Below are positions 18,583 to 27,769 of a DNA stretch of 64,000 bases, piece by piece. The stretch is from Flavobacterium sp. JAS (GTDB lineage: Bacteria; Bacteroidota; Bacteroidia; Flavobacteriales; Flavobacteriaceae), in contig NZ_JAJMOX010000001.1 of the NCBI RefSeq assembly GCF_020991455.1, forward strand, positions 186,001 to 250,000. The letters run 5' to 3'. Position 1 is the first letter of the stretch; every line of letters starts with the position of its first letter. The translations under genes and the position numbers were made by a program. Under the pieces are notes generated by a model that saw only the letters and a program-made list of their open reading frames with translations, searched no databases and was not told the DNA's origin.

Positions 18583-19399
18583 CTTTTTCCTTGTTTTCTA
18601 AATTAATAAGTTCTTCTCTATCCTTACTCTTGATAATATAAACGTGACCCAAGTTTGTCATGTCGTTAAATAGTTTAACTTTTATAACATAAAAACTTGT
18701 CTTGGTTTCTGTATAAACGGTCTCAACAGTTCCTATGTTGATTCCTTCCGGAAAAATTACAGATTGTCCTCCGGTTACAATAGTATCTCCTTTTCTGACA
18801 GAAGCTAATCTCGGAACATCTCTAAGCTGTACGTATCCAGTGCTTTTTCCATCCCAGGTCAAAGAGCCAAAATGATTTGTTTTTTTTAGCTTAGCATTGA
18901 TTTGAGATTTCATATTCAAAATACTCACAACTGTTGAGTAGCGAGGAGATGTATCATCAACAATACCAATTATTCCTAAACTGTTGATTACACCCATATC
19001 CGGTTTTACACCTTCATTAGATCCTGAGCTTAATGTGATAAAGTTCTCATATCTATTATAAGAGTTATGAATTACTTTTGATACAATTATATCAGCAGGT
19101 TTTACTCCCTTAATGCTATCTGCCAAAGGTAATTTTGCGGTGTCTGCTTTATTGAACAATAAACTTTTCAGTCTTGCATTTTCAAGTACAAGCTCGTCGT
19201 TTTCAGTTTTTAGATTCAAATATTCATTAAGACGATTGATTCTTTCGTAAACACCTCCGCTCAAAAAATTGGCAGAACTAATTACTTTGCTTCTATGGTA
19301 GGAATGCGATTGAATTGTGAGAGTCAACGAAATACCTAAAAGCAGCAAAAACAGCAATCGATTACTGTTTCTTATAATGAAATTAAAAATTTGCTGCAT
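18575..19399 (-). CDS. mreC: rod-shape-determining protein MreC
   Basis: 274 aa: short cytoplasmic N-terminus, one membrane helix (about 13-30), a coiled-coil stretch (NRLNEYLNLKTENDELVLENARLKSLLF), then the periplasmic beta-domain with NRYENFITLSSGSNEGVKPDMGVINSLGIIGIV and VTGGQSVIFPEGINIG. It links MreB filaments to the periplasmic wall synthases. Confidence 0.93.
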   Translation of the reverse strand: MQQIFNFIIRNSNRLLFLLLLGISLTLTIQSHSYHRSKVISSANFLSGGVYERINRLNEYLNLKTENDELVLENARLKSLLFNKADTAKLPLADSIKGVKPADIIVSKVIHNSYNRYENFITLSSGSNEGVKPDMGVINSLGIIGIVDDTSPRYSTVVSILNMKSQINAKLKKTNHFGSLTWDGKSTGYVQLRDVPRLASVRKGDTIVTGGQSVIFPEGINIGTVETVYTETKTSFYVIKVKLFNDMTNLGHVYIIKSKDREELINLENKEKDE

Positions 19400-19509
19400 T
19401 TCTTGTTTGGTTATTTTGTTTCAGGATATGCTTTTGGTTTCAAATTTTATAAGAGTCAAATTCAATTAATTCAACTCTTATAAAGATATATTGATTGTTA
19501 TTTTGAATC

Positions 19510-20538
19510 TTATTTAATTAAGATACTTTTAAATTTTGCAATATTTTTAAGTGCCATTCCGGTTCCACGAACTACAGCTCTTAACGGATCTTCAGCAATG
19601 TAAACAGGTAAATCTGTTTTTTGCGAAATACGTTTGTCAAGACCTCTAAGCATAGATCCACCACCAGCTAAATAAATACCGGTATTGTAGATATCCGCTG
19701 CTAATTCAGGAGGAGTTTGAGATAACGTCTCCATTACAGCATCTTCAATACGTTGAATAGATTTGTCTAATGCTTTAGCAATTTCGCGGTAAGAAACATC
19801 AACTTGTTTTGGTTTACCAGTAAGTAAATCTCTACCTTGAACTGACATATCTTCTGGCGGGCCATCTAAATCTTCGATAGCAGCACCAATTTGAATTTTT
19901 ATTTTTTCAGCTGTACTTTCTCCAACAAAAAGGTTATGTTGTGTACGCATGTAATAAACAATATCATTTGTAAATACGTCACCCGCAATTTTTACAGATT
20001 TGTCGCATACAATACCACCAAGTGCTATAACTGCAATTTCAGTTGTACCACCTCCAATATCAACAATCATGTTTCCTTTTGGTTGCATAATGTCAATACC
20101 AATACCAATTGCTGCAGCCATAGGCTCATGAATTAGGTAAACTTCTTTTCCGTTTACTCTTTCACAAGATTCCTTTACAGCTCTCATCTCAACCTCAGTA
20201 ATACCAGACGGAATACATACTACCATTCTTAAAGCTGGAGTAAACATTCTTTTTTTCAATGCAGGAATACTTTTGATGAACATATTGATCATCTTTTCAG
20301 AAGCATCAAAATCGGCAATTACACCATCTTTCAAAGGCCTTATCGTCTTTATGTTTTCATGCGTTTTACCTTGCATCATATTGGCTTCCTTACCAACAGC
20401 AATGATTTTGCCTGATATTCTATCACGTGCAACGATCGACGGACTATCAATAACGACTTTATCATTATGTATGATTAAAGTGTTTGCGGTACCAAGGTCT
20501 ATCGCAATATCCTCGGTCATGAAATCAAAAAATCCCAT
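19510..20538 (-). CDS. mreB: rod-shape-determining actin-like protein MreB
   Basis: A 342-aa bacterial actin. Nucleotide-binding motifs: IAIDLGTANTLI (phosphate 1), NMIVDIGGGTTEIAVIALGG (phosphate 2) and YLAGGGSMLRGLDKRI (adenosine). The peptide HEPMAAAIGIGIDI is also typical. It organises elongation of the cell wall. It starts 54 bp after the purH stop and is first of the mreB-C-D-mrdA-rodA series. Confidence 0.97.
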   Translation of the reverse strand: MGFFDFMTEDIAIDLGTANTLIIHNDKVVIDSPSIVARDRISGKIIAVGKEANMMQGKTHENIKTIRPLKDGVIADFDASEKMINMFIKSIPALKKRMFTPALRMVVCIPSGITEVEMRAVKESCERVNGKEVYLIHEPMAAAIGIGIDIMQPKGNMIVDIGGGTTEIAVIALGGIVCDKSVKIAGDVFTNDIVYYMRTQHNLFVGESTAEKIKIQIGAAIEDLDGPPEDMSVQGRDLLTGKPKQVDVSYREIAKALDKSIQRIEDAVMETLSQTPPELAADIYNTGIYLAGGGSMLRGLDKRISQKTDLPVYIAEDPLRAVVRGTGMALKNIAKFKSILIK

Positions 20539-20592
20539 AAGTTTTTTAGGGGTTTAAAATGTTATAAATTATTTTGAACAAAGTTAAACAAA

Positions 20593-22119
20593 TTAATGTT
20601 TAAAATGACGCGTTCCAGTAAATACCATTGCAAGATTATTTTCGTTGCAATAATTTATGCTTAATTCGTCTTTTATTGAGCCTCCTGGCTGAATTACAGC
20701 AGTTATTCCTGCTTTTTTGGCTAATTCTACACAATCCGGAAAAGGGAAAAATGCATCACTTGCCATCGAAGCTCCCGTTAAATCAAATCCAAAAGCTTTT
20801 GCTTTGTCAACAGCCTGCATTAAAGCATCAACTCTTGAAGTCTGACCTGTACCTGAGGAAATTAATGTTCCGTTTTTTGCAAAAACAATCGTATTTGATT
20901 TTGTGTTTTTACAAATTTTTGAAGCAAATATTAAATCTTCTATTTCTGAAGCAGTAGGCTCTGTAATGGTAACGGTCTTTAAATGCTCTTTAGTATCTGT
21001 AATATTATTTCTGTCCTGAATTAACAAACCATTAAGACATGTTCTAACTTGTCTTGAAGGTAATTCAACTTCATTTTGAACTAATATGATTCTGTTTTTC
21101 TTTTCTTGTAAAACTGCAATTGCTTCGTCATCATAACTTGGAGCAATTACTACTTCGCAGAATAATTTGTTGATTTCCTGAGCTGTAGCTAAATCAATTT
21201 TAGTATTTGCAATCAAAACTCCACCAAAAGCAGATGTAGGATCACAAGCTAAAGCTGCTAAATAAGCTTCGCTAATTGTTTTTCTTGAAGCTAAACCACA
21301 AGCATTATTATGTTTTAAAATAGCAAACGTTGGTCCGTCAGTTTTAAACTCATTTATTAAGTTTACAGCTGCATCAACGTCTAATAAGTTGTTGTATGAT
21401 AATTCTTTTCCGTGAACTTTTTTGAACATTGCATCAAAATCTCCAAAGAAGAATCCTTTTTGATGTGGATTTTCCCCGTATCTTAAAACCTGACCATCTG
21501 CAATACTTTCTTTGTAAATAGTCTCGTCAGTATTGAAATAATTAAAAATTGCACCATCATAGTGAGACGAAACATGGAATGCTTTTGTAGCAAACAATCT
21601 TCTGTTCTCAAGAGTTGTAGCTCCATTTTGCTCTGTAATCAAATCAAGAAGCAAGCTATATTCGTTAACCGAAGCCACAATTACTGTGTCTTTGAAGTTT
21701 TTTGCACCGGCACGAATCAATGAAATCCCGCCAATATCAATTTTTTCAATAATATCTTGTTCGCTTGCACCAGAAGCAACTGTTTTTTCAAACGGATACA
21801 AATCAACAATTACCAAATCAATTTGAGGAATATCAAATTCCTTCATTTGTTGAACATCACTTTCGTTATCCTGACGGTTTAAAATTCCACCAAAAATTTT
21901 CGGGTGTAAAGTTTTTACTCTTCCTCCAAGAATTTCAGGAAATGAAGTAATATCTTCAACCGGAACTACAGGAATTCCAAGATTTTTTATGAAGTCTTCA
22001 GTTCCTCCAGTAGAGTAAAGTGTTACGTTTTGTTCGTGTAATTTTCTAACGATTGGCTCTAATCCATCCTTTGAAAAAACAGATATTAATGCCGATTGTA
22101 TTGTTTTAGTTGTGCTCAT
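20593..22119 (-). CDS. purH: bifunctional AICAR transformylase/IMP cyclohydrolase
   Basis: 508 aa from the ATG at 22119 (MSTTKTIQSALISV); a longer in-frame TTG start is less likely. The N-terminal MGS-like domain (about 10-150; LYSTGGTEDFI, GGRVKTLHPKIFGGIL) is the IMP cyclohydrolase. The C-terminal transformylase has LRYGENPHQKGFFFG, ILKHNNACGLA and SDAFFPFPDCVELA. These are the last two steps of IMP synthesis. It lies directly upstream of mreB on the same strand. Confidence 0.97.
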   Translation of the reverse strand: MSTTKTIQSALISVFSKDGLEPIVRKLHEQNVTLYSTGGTEDFIKNLGIPVVPVEDITSFPEILGGRVKTLHPKIFGGILNRQDNESDVQQMKEFDIPQIDLVIVDLYPFEKTVASGASEQDIIEKIDIGGISLIRAGAKNFKDTVIVASVNEYSLLLDLITEQNGATTLENRRLFATKAFHVSSHYDGAIFNYFNTDETIYKESIADGQVLRYGENPHQKGFFFGDFDAMFKKVHGKELSYNNLLDVDAAVNLINEFKTDGPTFAILKHNNACGLASRKTISEAYLAALACDPTSAFGGVLIANTKIDLATAQEINKLFCEVVIAPSYDDEAIAVLQEKKNRIILVQNEVELPSRQVRTCLNGLLIQDRNNITDTKEHLKTVTITEPTASEIEDLIFASKICKNTKSNTIVFAKNGTLISSGTGQTSRVDALMQAVDKAKAFGFDLTGASMASDAFFPFPDCVELAKKAGITAVIQPGGSIKDELSINYCNENNLAMVFTGTRHFKH

Positions 22120-22284
22120 TGTGTAGTTATGATTTTCAGACTGCAAAAGTAGTTTTTTTAAATATTATTTTAAAGAAAATTAATGTAACATTATGCTAAA
22201 AAAAACTACTGATGAGTAAGTTAACTTTTATTAGGTTTTTGAATTTAAATTATTGAATTTTACTTTATTGAAAAATACGAAAAT

Positions 22285-23532
22285 ATGCTTGTTTATCTAA
22301 GATTATTAAAAGAAAGTTTAAGTTTTGCCATAAACGCTTTGCGAAATAATAAATTGCGTACTTTATTGTCTTTGTTAGGTGTAACTATCGGAATTTTTTC
22401 AATTATTGCTGTTTTGGCTGCAGTTGATTCTTTAGATCGAAAAATTTCTAAAGATTTGAGTAGCTTAGATAAAAATACGATTTATTTAATGAAATTTTGC
22501 TTTGGACCATCTGAAATTCCACAATGGAAAAGAGAACAGTTCCCGAATGTGAAATATGACGAATATATTGGTTTAAAAAACTCCCTTAATAATACAGAGC
22601 AGGTTGCTTATCAGCTTTTTGTAAATCGTGAAAGTTTAAAGTACGATTCAAAAACCGTGAGTGATGTCAATATTATTCCATCGTCAAACGAAATGGTTAA
22701 TATCGACGGATTAAGTTTTGATAAAGGAAGATTTTATAACGAATCTGAATCAAATTCAGGAACTGCCGTAATTGTTTTAGGATATGATATTGCCGAAGGT
22801 CTTTTTGGAACAAGTGATCCTATCGGAAAAAACATTCGACTCTACGGGCAACGTTTTACCGTTATTGGAGTAATTGTAAAACAAGGAGCTGGTTTTTTTG
22901 GCGACAGTAACGATACTTCAGTTTATTTACCAGCCAATTTTTTACGCCGTATGTATGGTGATAGTGATGCAATGACACCGGTTATTGTATTAAAACCAGA
23001 AAAAGGTGTAGACATGGATGCTTATAAAGCGCAAGTTGCTCAGAAATTACGAGCAATTCGCGGAATGAAAGCCGGAGAAATGGATAACTTTTTTGTTAAT
23101 GTGCTTTCTGGATTTACTGATTTTATTGACGGGATTCTAGGTCAGATGAATGTTGTTGGTTGGATTATCAGCGGATTTTCTCTTTTAGTTGGAGGATTTG
23201 GAATCGCTAATATTATGTTTGTTTCTGTAAAGGAACGTACCAATTTAATTGGAATTCAAAAATCATTAGGAGCCAAAAATCGTTTTATTTTATTTCAGTT
23301 TTTATTTGAAGCCATTATACTTTCTGTTATTGGAGGAATAATTGGTTTGTTGATGGTTTGGGGAATTTCGGTTATCCTAACAAAAGCACTCGATTTTGAA
23401 TTTGTTCTGAGTTTGGGAAATATACTTTTAGGAACCGGATTAGCTGCTCTTATCGGATTGATTTCCGGAATTTTACCTGCTATTTCTGCCGCAAATTTAG
23501 ATCCTGTTGAAGCTATTCGAACAGGAATGTAA
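22285..23532 (+). CDS. ABC transporter permease, MacB/FtsX type
   Basis: 415 aa: N-terminal membrane helix after ALRNNKLRTLLSLLGVTIGIFSIIAVLAAVDSL, a periplasmic MacB-like core (about 50-270), and three C-terminal FtsX-type helices with GFGIANIMFVSVKERTNLIGIQKSLGAKN and PAISAANLDPVEAIRTGM. Such permeases form non-canonical exporters or mechanotransmission complexes with an ATPase. No ATPase or adaptor gene lies beside it, so the partner must be encoded elsewhere. Confidence 0.9.
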   Translation: MLVYLRLLKESLSFAINALRNNKLRTLLSLLGVTIGIFSIIAVLAAVDSLDRKISKDLSSLDKNTIYLMKFCFGPSEIPQWKREQFPNVKYDEYIGLKNSLNNTEQVAYQLFVNRESLKYDSKTVSDVNIIPSSNEMVNIDGLSFDKGRFYNESESNSGTAVIVLGYDIAEGLFGTSDPIGKNIRLYGQRFTVIGVIVKQGAGFFGDSNDTSVYLPANFLRRMYGDSDAMTPVIVLKPEKGVDMDAYKAQVAQKLRAIRGMKAGEMDNFFVNVLSGFTDFIDGILGQMNVVGWIISGFSLLVGGFGIANIMFVSVKERTNLIGIQKSLGAKNRFILFQFLFEAIILSVIGGIIGLLMVWGISVILTKALDFEFVLSLGNILLGTGLAALIGLISGILPAISAANLDPVEAIRTGM

Positions 23533-23627
23533 GTGACATTTAAAAAAATGATCTTTTTACAACTTTAATTTTTGCTTTACTGTTGAATTTTGTCGTAATT
23601 TTAGTACCCTAATTAAAAGATGATAAT

Positions 23628-24674
23628 ATGATACCAGTAAAAGCTTATGCAGCCTATGATGCTGTAAATCCGTTAAAACCCTACACGTTTGAGAGAAAGG
23701 AAGTTGGTGCTCATCAAGTTCAAATCGAAATTTTATACAGTGGTGTTTGCCATTCAGATATTCATACTGCAAAAGGCGATTGGGGACCTGTAGATTATCC
23801 TTTAGTTCCGGGACACGAAATTGTTGGTAGAATTATTGCCGTTGGGAGCGAGGTTTCTAAATTTAAAGTTGGAGAACTTGCCGGAGTAGGTTGCTTTGTT
23901 GATTCGTGCAGAGTTTGTCCAAGCTGCCAGTCAGGAGAAGAGCAGTTTTGTGATGAAGGAATGACAGGAACTTACAATAGTGTTGAAAGGGGAACAAATA
24001 TTCCAACCCGTGGAGGATATTCGACAAGTATTATTGTCGATGAAAGTTATACACTTCATGTTTCTGAAAAGTTGGACATAAAAGGAGTAGCACCACTATT
24101 GTGCGCCGGAATTACAACATACTCTCCATTACGTTATTTAAAAGTAGGTAAGGGGCATAAAGTTGGTGTTTTAGGTCTTGGAGGTTTAGGGCACATGGCT
24201 GTGAAATTTGCCGTTTCTTTTGGTGCCGAAGTTACGATGTTAAGCCATTCTCCATCTAAAGAAGCTGATGCTAAAAAATTAGGAGCGCATAAATTTGCCC
24301 TAACGTCAAATCCTGAAACGATGGAATCTTTAGCAAACAGTTTTGATTTTATTCTAAATACTGTTTCTGCAAAACACGATCATAATGCTTATCTGAATTT
24401 ACTAAAAACTAACGGAACAATGATTGTTGTTGGAGCTCCGCCAGCGCCTGCCGAAATTCCGGTTTTTACTTTAATCATGAAAAGAAGAAGCATTATGGGA
24501 AGTTTGATAGGTGGAATTAAAGAAACACAAGAAATGTTAGATTACTGTGCCGAACATAATATTACTTCAGATGTTGAAATTATCGATATGTCATATATTA
24601 ACGAAGCTTACGATCGTATGAATAAAAGCGATGTGAAATATCGTTTTGTGATTGATATGGCTTCGCTTAAATAG
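23628..24674 (+). CDS. zinc-dependent NAD(P) alcohol dehydrogenase, cinnamyl-alcohol/YahK type
   Basis: A 348-aa medium-chain dehydrogenase. The catalytic zinc site is C41 (SGVCHSD) and H63-E64 (PGHE). The structural zinc cysteines are C94, C97, C100 and C108. The Rossmann motif is VLGLGGLGHMAVKF. The pattern GVCHSDIHTAKGDWGPVDYPLVPGHE is typical of the CAD/YahK group, which interconverts aldehydes and alcohols with broad specificity. It is a single gene; its substrate cannot be deduced. Confidence 0.92.
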   Translation: MIPVKAYAAYDAVNPLKPYTFERKEVGAHQVQIEILYSGVCHSDIHTAKGDWGPVDYPLVPGHEIVGRIIAVGSEVSKFKVGELAGVGCFVDSCRVCPSCQSGEEQFCDEGMTGTYNSVERGTNIPTRGGYSTSIIVDESYTLHVSEKLDIKGVAPLLCAGITTYSPLRYLKVGKGHKVGVLGLGGLGHMAVKFAVSFGAEVTMLSHSPSKEADAKKLGAHKFALTSNPETMESLANSFDFILNTVSAKHDHNAYLNLLKTNGTMIVVGAPPAPAEIPVFTLIMKRRSIMGSLIGGIKETQEMLDYCAEHNITSDVEIIDMSYINEAYDRMNKSDVKYRFVIDMASLK

Positions 24675-24940
24675 GTTCAAAGGTGCAGAGTTGCAAAGGT
24701 TCGGAGGTTTTATTTTATTGAGTTTAAGACTTTGTATTTAATGAGTTCTTTACCGATGGATAAAACGGATTTAAACTGTTTATCGCAAAGCTTGTTCTTT
24801 GCTAGGAACGAAGCAATCTCATTTGCTGAATCAATGTAGTGTGGCTACTTGGCTTCTAGTAATGACGAACGTTATGTTTGCTAATAAAAACTTTGCGTCT
24901 CTGCGACTTTTTGAGATTATAATTTCAGAATAACAGATAT
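24675..24940. repeat. gene-free stretch with interspersed-repeat-like sequence
   Basis: No coding sequence is seen. The stretch contains phrases of the kind I associate with flavobacterial intergenic repeats: CAAAGGTGCAGAGTTGCAAAG (near 24679), TGCTAGGAACGAAGCAATC (near 24800) and ACTTTGCGTCTCTGCGAC (near 24890). The last is related to the inverted repeat at 42219-42283. Confidence 0.5.
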
Positions 24941-24941
24941 A

Positions 24942-24979
24942 AAAAAAATCCCAAGAAAATATTTCTTGGGATTTTTTTT
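24942..24979. terminator. bidirectional terminator
   Basis: CCCAAGAAA (24950-24958) / TTTCTTGGG (24962-24970) with a 3-nt loop, flanked by A-tract and T-tract. It lies just past the stop of the minus-strand lipoprotein gene. Confidence 0.8.
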
Positions 24980-24993
24980 GTATCAATATGTTT

Positions 24994-25632
24994 TTAGGTT
25001 TTTGTTTTAATTTGAATTGGAGGTTTTATGAATTTAATTTGTTCCGGGAATTTAATTTTTGTTTTGTCCCATTTTATGTCTTCCGAAGAATAATAAGATT
25101 CGTTGTTTCTTTTATATTTCAAAACAGTGTCTTCTTCTTGAGTTGTTCTTCTTATAACACAGAAATCGCGATCTCTTATAAAATATTTTAAGGATTTATG
25201 CAAATCAAAGAACATCTTCGATTTTAAAGTGTCAGATTCTGATGCAATAAAAGTTGCATTTCGAAAGTCATCTTTATAATTTAATTTTATAAATTCATAG
25301 AGGTTTTTATTTGAAATTTCAATTAAATCTTTGGGTTGTAAATTTATAAAATAAGGGATAGTGTCAGCATTTGGTGTTCCGCATATGAATCCTATTCCTT
25401 TATTTTGAAAGTAATATGCTGTAGAATCAGTGTTGATGATAAAAGTATTTGTTCCGTAGACTAGCCAGCCAGGTATAGGAGGCGATGGCGGAATAGTATC
25501 ATTGTCTGTAATTTTTCCTTTATTTTCTTGAGAAATAATATAAGGTTTGTTTTTTGCAATAACCTTTTCTTCTTTTTTTGCACAATTCAAAAGAAGCAGA
25601 CAGATTACAAAAGCAAGAAAAACTCTTTTCAT
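24994..25632 (-). CDS. lipoprotein of unknown function
   Basis: 212 aa with a lipoprotein signal (FVICLLLLNCAKKEEK, Cys near residue 17). A Pro-rich linker (TIPPSPPIPGWLVYG) leads to a domain with no motif I recognise (FIINTDSTAYYFQNKGIGFICGTP, RDRDFCVIRRTTQEEDT). It stands alone between two terminators and is probably anchored in the inner or outer membrane facing the periplasm. Confidence 0.65.
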   Translation of the reverse strand: MKRVFLAFVICLLLLNCAKKEEKVIAKNKPYIISQENKGKITDNDTIPPSPPIPGWLVYGTNTFIINTDSTAYYFQNKGIGFICGTPNADTIPYFINLQPKDLIEISNKNLYEFIKLNYKDDFRNATFIASESDTLKSKMFFDLHKSLKYFIRDRDFCVIRRTTQEEDTVLKYKRNNESYYSSEDIKWDKTKIKFPEQIKFIKPPIQIKTKT

Positions 25633-25660
25633 AAAGTAAGATTTAAAATAAAGATATAAA

Positions 25661-25694
25661 AAAATCTCATCTGCAATTAAGCGGATGAGATTTT
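25661..25694 (-). terminator. terminator after accD
   Basis: AAAATCTCATC (25661-25671) and GATGAGATTTT (25684-25694) form an 11-bp stem, with T-rich sequence on the minus-strand side. Confidence 0.7.
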
Positions 25695-25718
25695 ATATGT
25701 TTAAGAAAGTTTTTAAAA

Positions 25719-26573
25719 CTATCTAATTGTATTATTTTGAATTAAATCGATATACAAGTTAATCTTGTCTTTTAATTCTTTTCTAGGCGTGATAAAGTCA
25801 AGGAAACCATGCTCTAAAAGAAACTCAGCAGTTTGGAAACCTTCTGGTAAATCTTTACCGGTTGTGTCACGAACAACACGAGGTCCGGCAAAACCAATCA
25901 AAGCACCTGGCTCAGAAATATTAATATCTCCTAACATTGCGTATGATGCAGTTGTTCCTCCAGTTGTTGGATCAGTACAAAGTGAAATGTATGGTAATTT
26001 AGCTTCAGCTAACTGAGCTAATTTTACAGATGTTTTAGCTAATTGCATTAACGAATAAGCAGCTTCCATCATACGAGCTCCACCAGATTTAGAAATCATT
26101 ACAAAAGGCAATTTGTTTTTGATCGCGTGATCAATACCTCTGGCAATTTTTTCACCAACAACAGCTCCCATAGATCCACCAATAAAGGCAAAATCCATAC
26201 AGCAGATTACAAGTTCTTTTCCTTTAGATTTTCCCACCCCTGTACGCACAGCGTCTTTCAGGTGAGTTTTCTCCATTACATCTTTTAATCTTTCTGCATA
26301 TTTTTTTGTATCCACAAAATGCAGAGGATCTTTTGATGTCATGTTTTTATCCAATTCAACAAATTCGTTATTGTCGAATAAAATTTCAAAATAGGTTGCG
26401 CTTCCAATTCGAACGTGAAAATCATCTTCAGGACTAACAAATAAGTTTCTGGCTAATTCGTCAGCGTCAATAATTTTTCCAGTAGGAGATTTGTACCACA
26501 ATCCTTTCGGAACGTCCATCTTATCTTCAGTAGCAGTCGTAATCCCTTTTTCGTGTCTTTTAAACCAAGCCAT
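25719..26573 (-). CDS. accD: acetyl-CoA carboxylase carboxyltransferase subunit beta
   Basis: 284 aa from the ATG at 26573 ([10 protein letters not shown]). The carboxyltransferase core is clear: [70 protein letters not shown] and [16 protein letters not shown]. It makes malonyl-CoA with AccA. The N-terminal segment that normally carries a four-Cys zinc ribbon aligns as [21 protein letters not shown], then [12 protein letters not shown], with no cysteine at any of the four positions. The fold appears kept but the zinc site is lost. Confidence 0.95.
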   Translation of the reverse strand: MAWFKRHEKGITTATEDKMDVPKGLWYKSPTGKIIDADELARNLFVSPEDDFHVRIGSATYFEILFDNNEFVELDKNMTSKDPLHFVDTKKYAERLKDVMEKTHLKDAVRTGVGKSKGKELVICCMDFAFIGGSMGAVVGEKIARGIDHAIKNKLPFVMISKSGGARMMEAAYSLMQLAKTSVKLAQLAEAKLPYISLCTDPTTGGTTASYAMLGDINISEPGALIGFAGPRVVRDTTGKDLPEGFQTAEFLLEHGFLDFITPRKELKDKINLYIDLIQNNTIR

Positions 26574-26589
26574 ATTTATTAATTTTGTT

Positions 26590-26627
26590 GTTTCAGGTTT
26601 CAAGTTATAGAACTTGAAACCTGAAAC
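26590..26627. repeat. perfect 17-bp inverted repeat between fbaA and accD
   Basis: GTTTCAGGTTTCAAGTT (26590-26606) and AACTTGAAACCTGAAAC (26611-26627) with a 4-nt loop. There is no T-tract, so it looks more like an interspersed palindromic element than a classic terminator. It sits between the fbaA stop and the accD start, where it could also influence mRNA ends. Confidence 0.7.
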
Positions 26628-26640
26628 TTTAAACTTTTAC

Positions 26641-27708
26641 TTATAGTGTATTCACATTATTCAAGTCTGCAAAAGCTTGCTCAAGTCTTGTATTGAATGT
26701 CACTTCGCTTTCACGTACCCATTTTCTTGGGTCATAATATTTTTTGTTAGGAACATCAGCACCTTCTGGGTTACCAATTTGAGTTTTTAAATAGTCAATG
26801 TTTTTAACCATATAATCACGAATTCCTTCAGTATATGCAAATTGTAAATCTGTATCAATGTTCATTTTGATAACTCCGTAGCTAATTCCTTCTCTGATTT
26901 CTTCAAGTGTAGAACCTGAACCTCCGTGGAAAACGAAATCTACTGGGTTATGTCCAGTGTTGAATTTGTTTTGAACGAAATCCTGAGAATTTTTTAAGAT
27001 TTTTGGAGTTAATTTTACGTTTCCTGGTTTGTAAACACCGTGAACGTTTCCAAAAGCTGCAGCGATAGTAAATTTAGGACTTACTTTAGATAATTCTTCG
27101 TAAGCATAAGCTACTTCTTCTGGCTGAGTATATAATTTTGAGCTATCAACATCAGAGTTGTCAACACCATCTTCTTCACCACCTGTAATACCAAGTTCGA
27201 TTTCTAATGTCATTCCCATTTTGCTCATTCTAGCCAAATATTCTTTACAGATTTCGATGTTTTCTTCGATTGGCTCTTCAGATAAATCGATCATGTGAGA
27301 ACTGAATAATGGTTTTCCTGTTTCTGCGAAATGTTTTTCAGAAGCATCTAATAAACCATCAATCCAAGGCAATAATTTTTTTGCACAGTGGTCAGTATGT
27401 AAAATTACTGTTGCACCGTAAGCTTCTGCTAATGCATGGATATGTTTTGCTCCGGCGATTCCACCAGCGATTGCTGATTTTTCACCTGCATTAGACAATC
27501 CTTTTCCAGCGTTAAATTGTGCTCCTCCGTTTGAAAATTGAATAATAACTGGCGCGTTTAGTTTTGCTGCAGTTTCAAGTACTCCATTGATTGTGCTAGA
27601 CCCTGTAACATTTACTGCTGGTAAAGCAAAACCTTTTTCTTTCGCATAATTAAAAATCTCCTGAACCTGATCTCCTGTAGCTACTCCTGGTTTAATATTG
27701 TGTGCCAT
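26641..27708 (-). CDS. fbaA: class II fructose-bisphosphate aldolase
   Basis: A 355-aa zinc-dependent aldolase of glycolysis/gluconeogenesis. Recognisable features: ALPAVNVTGSSTINGVLETAA near the start, HTDHCAKKLLPWIDGLLD (catalytic/zinc region), SSHMIDLSEEPIEENIEICKEYL, GITGGEEDGVDN, AAFGNVHGVYKPG and VFHGGSGSTLEEIREGISYGVIKMNIDTD. Length and motifs fit the longer E. coli FbaA-like type. It is upstream of accD on the same strand, separated by an inverted repeat. Confidence 0.96.
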   Translation of the reverse strand: MAHNIKPGVATGDQVQEIFNYAKEKGFALPAVNVTGSSTINGVLETAAKLNAPVIIQFSNGGAQFNAGKGLSNAGEKSAIAGGIAGAKHIHALAEAYGATVILHTDHCAKKLLPWIDGLLDASEKHFAETGKPLFSSHMIDLSEEPIEENIEICKEYLARMSKMGMTLEIELGITGGEEDGVDNSDVDSSKLYTQPEEVAYAYEELSKVSPKFTIAAAFGNVHGVYKPGNVKLTPKILKNSQDFVQNKFNTGHNPVDFVFHGGSGSTLEEIREGISYGVIKMNIDTDLQFAYTEGIRDYMVKNIDYLKTQIGNPEGADVPNKKYYDPRKWVRESEVTFNTRLEQAFADLNNVNTL

Positions 27709-27769
27709 TTTAAATTTTTTTTATAGTTGTTTTTAGTTTTTAGGTTGCAAAAATAAGAATTAATTAGCA

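Noticed and set aside
24988..25191. 67-codon plus-strand ORF opposite the lipoprotein gene
   Set aside because: The minus-strand frame has a lipobox signal and a terminator; the plus frame is Phe-rich and has no start context.
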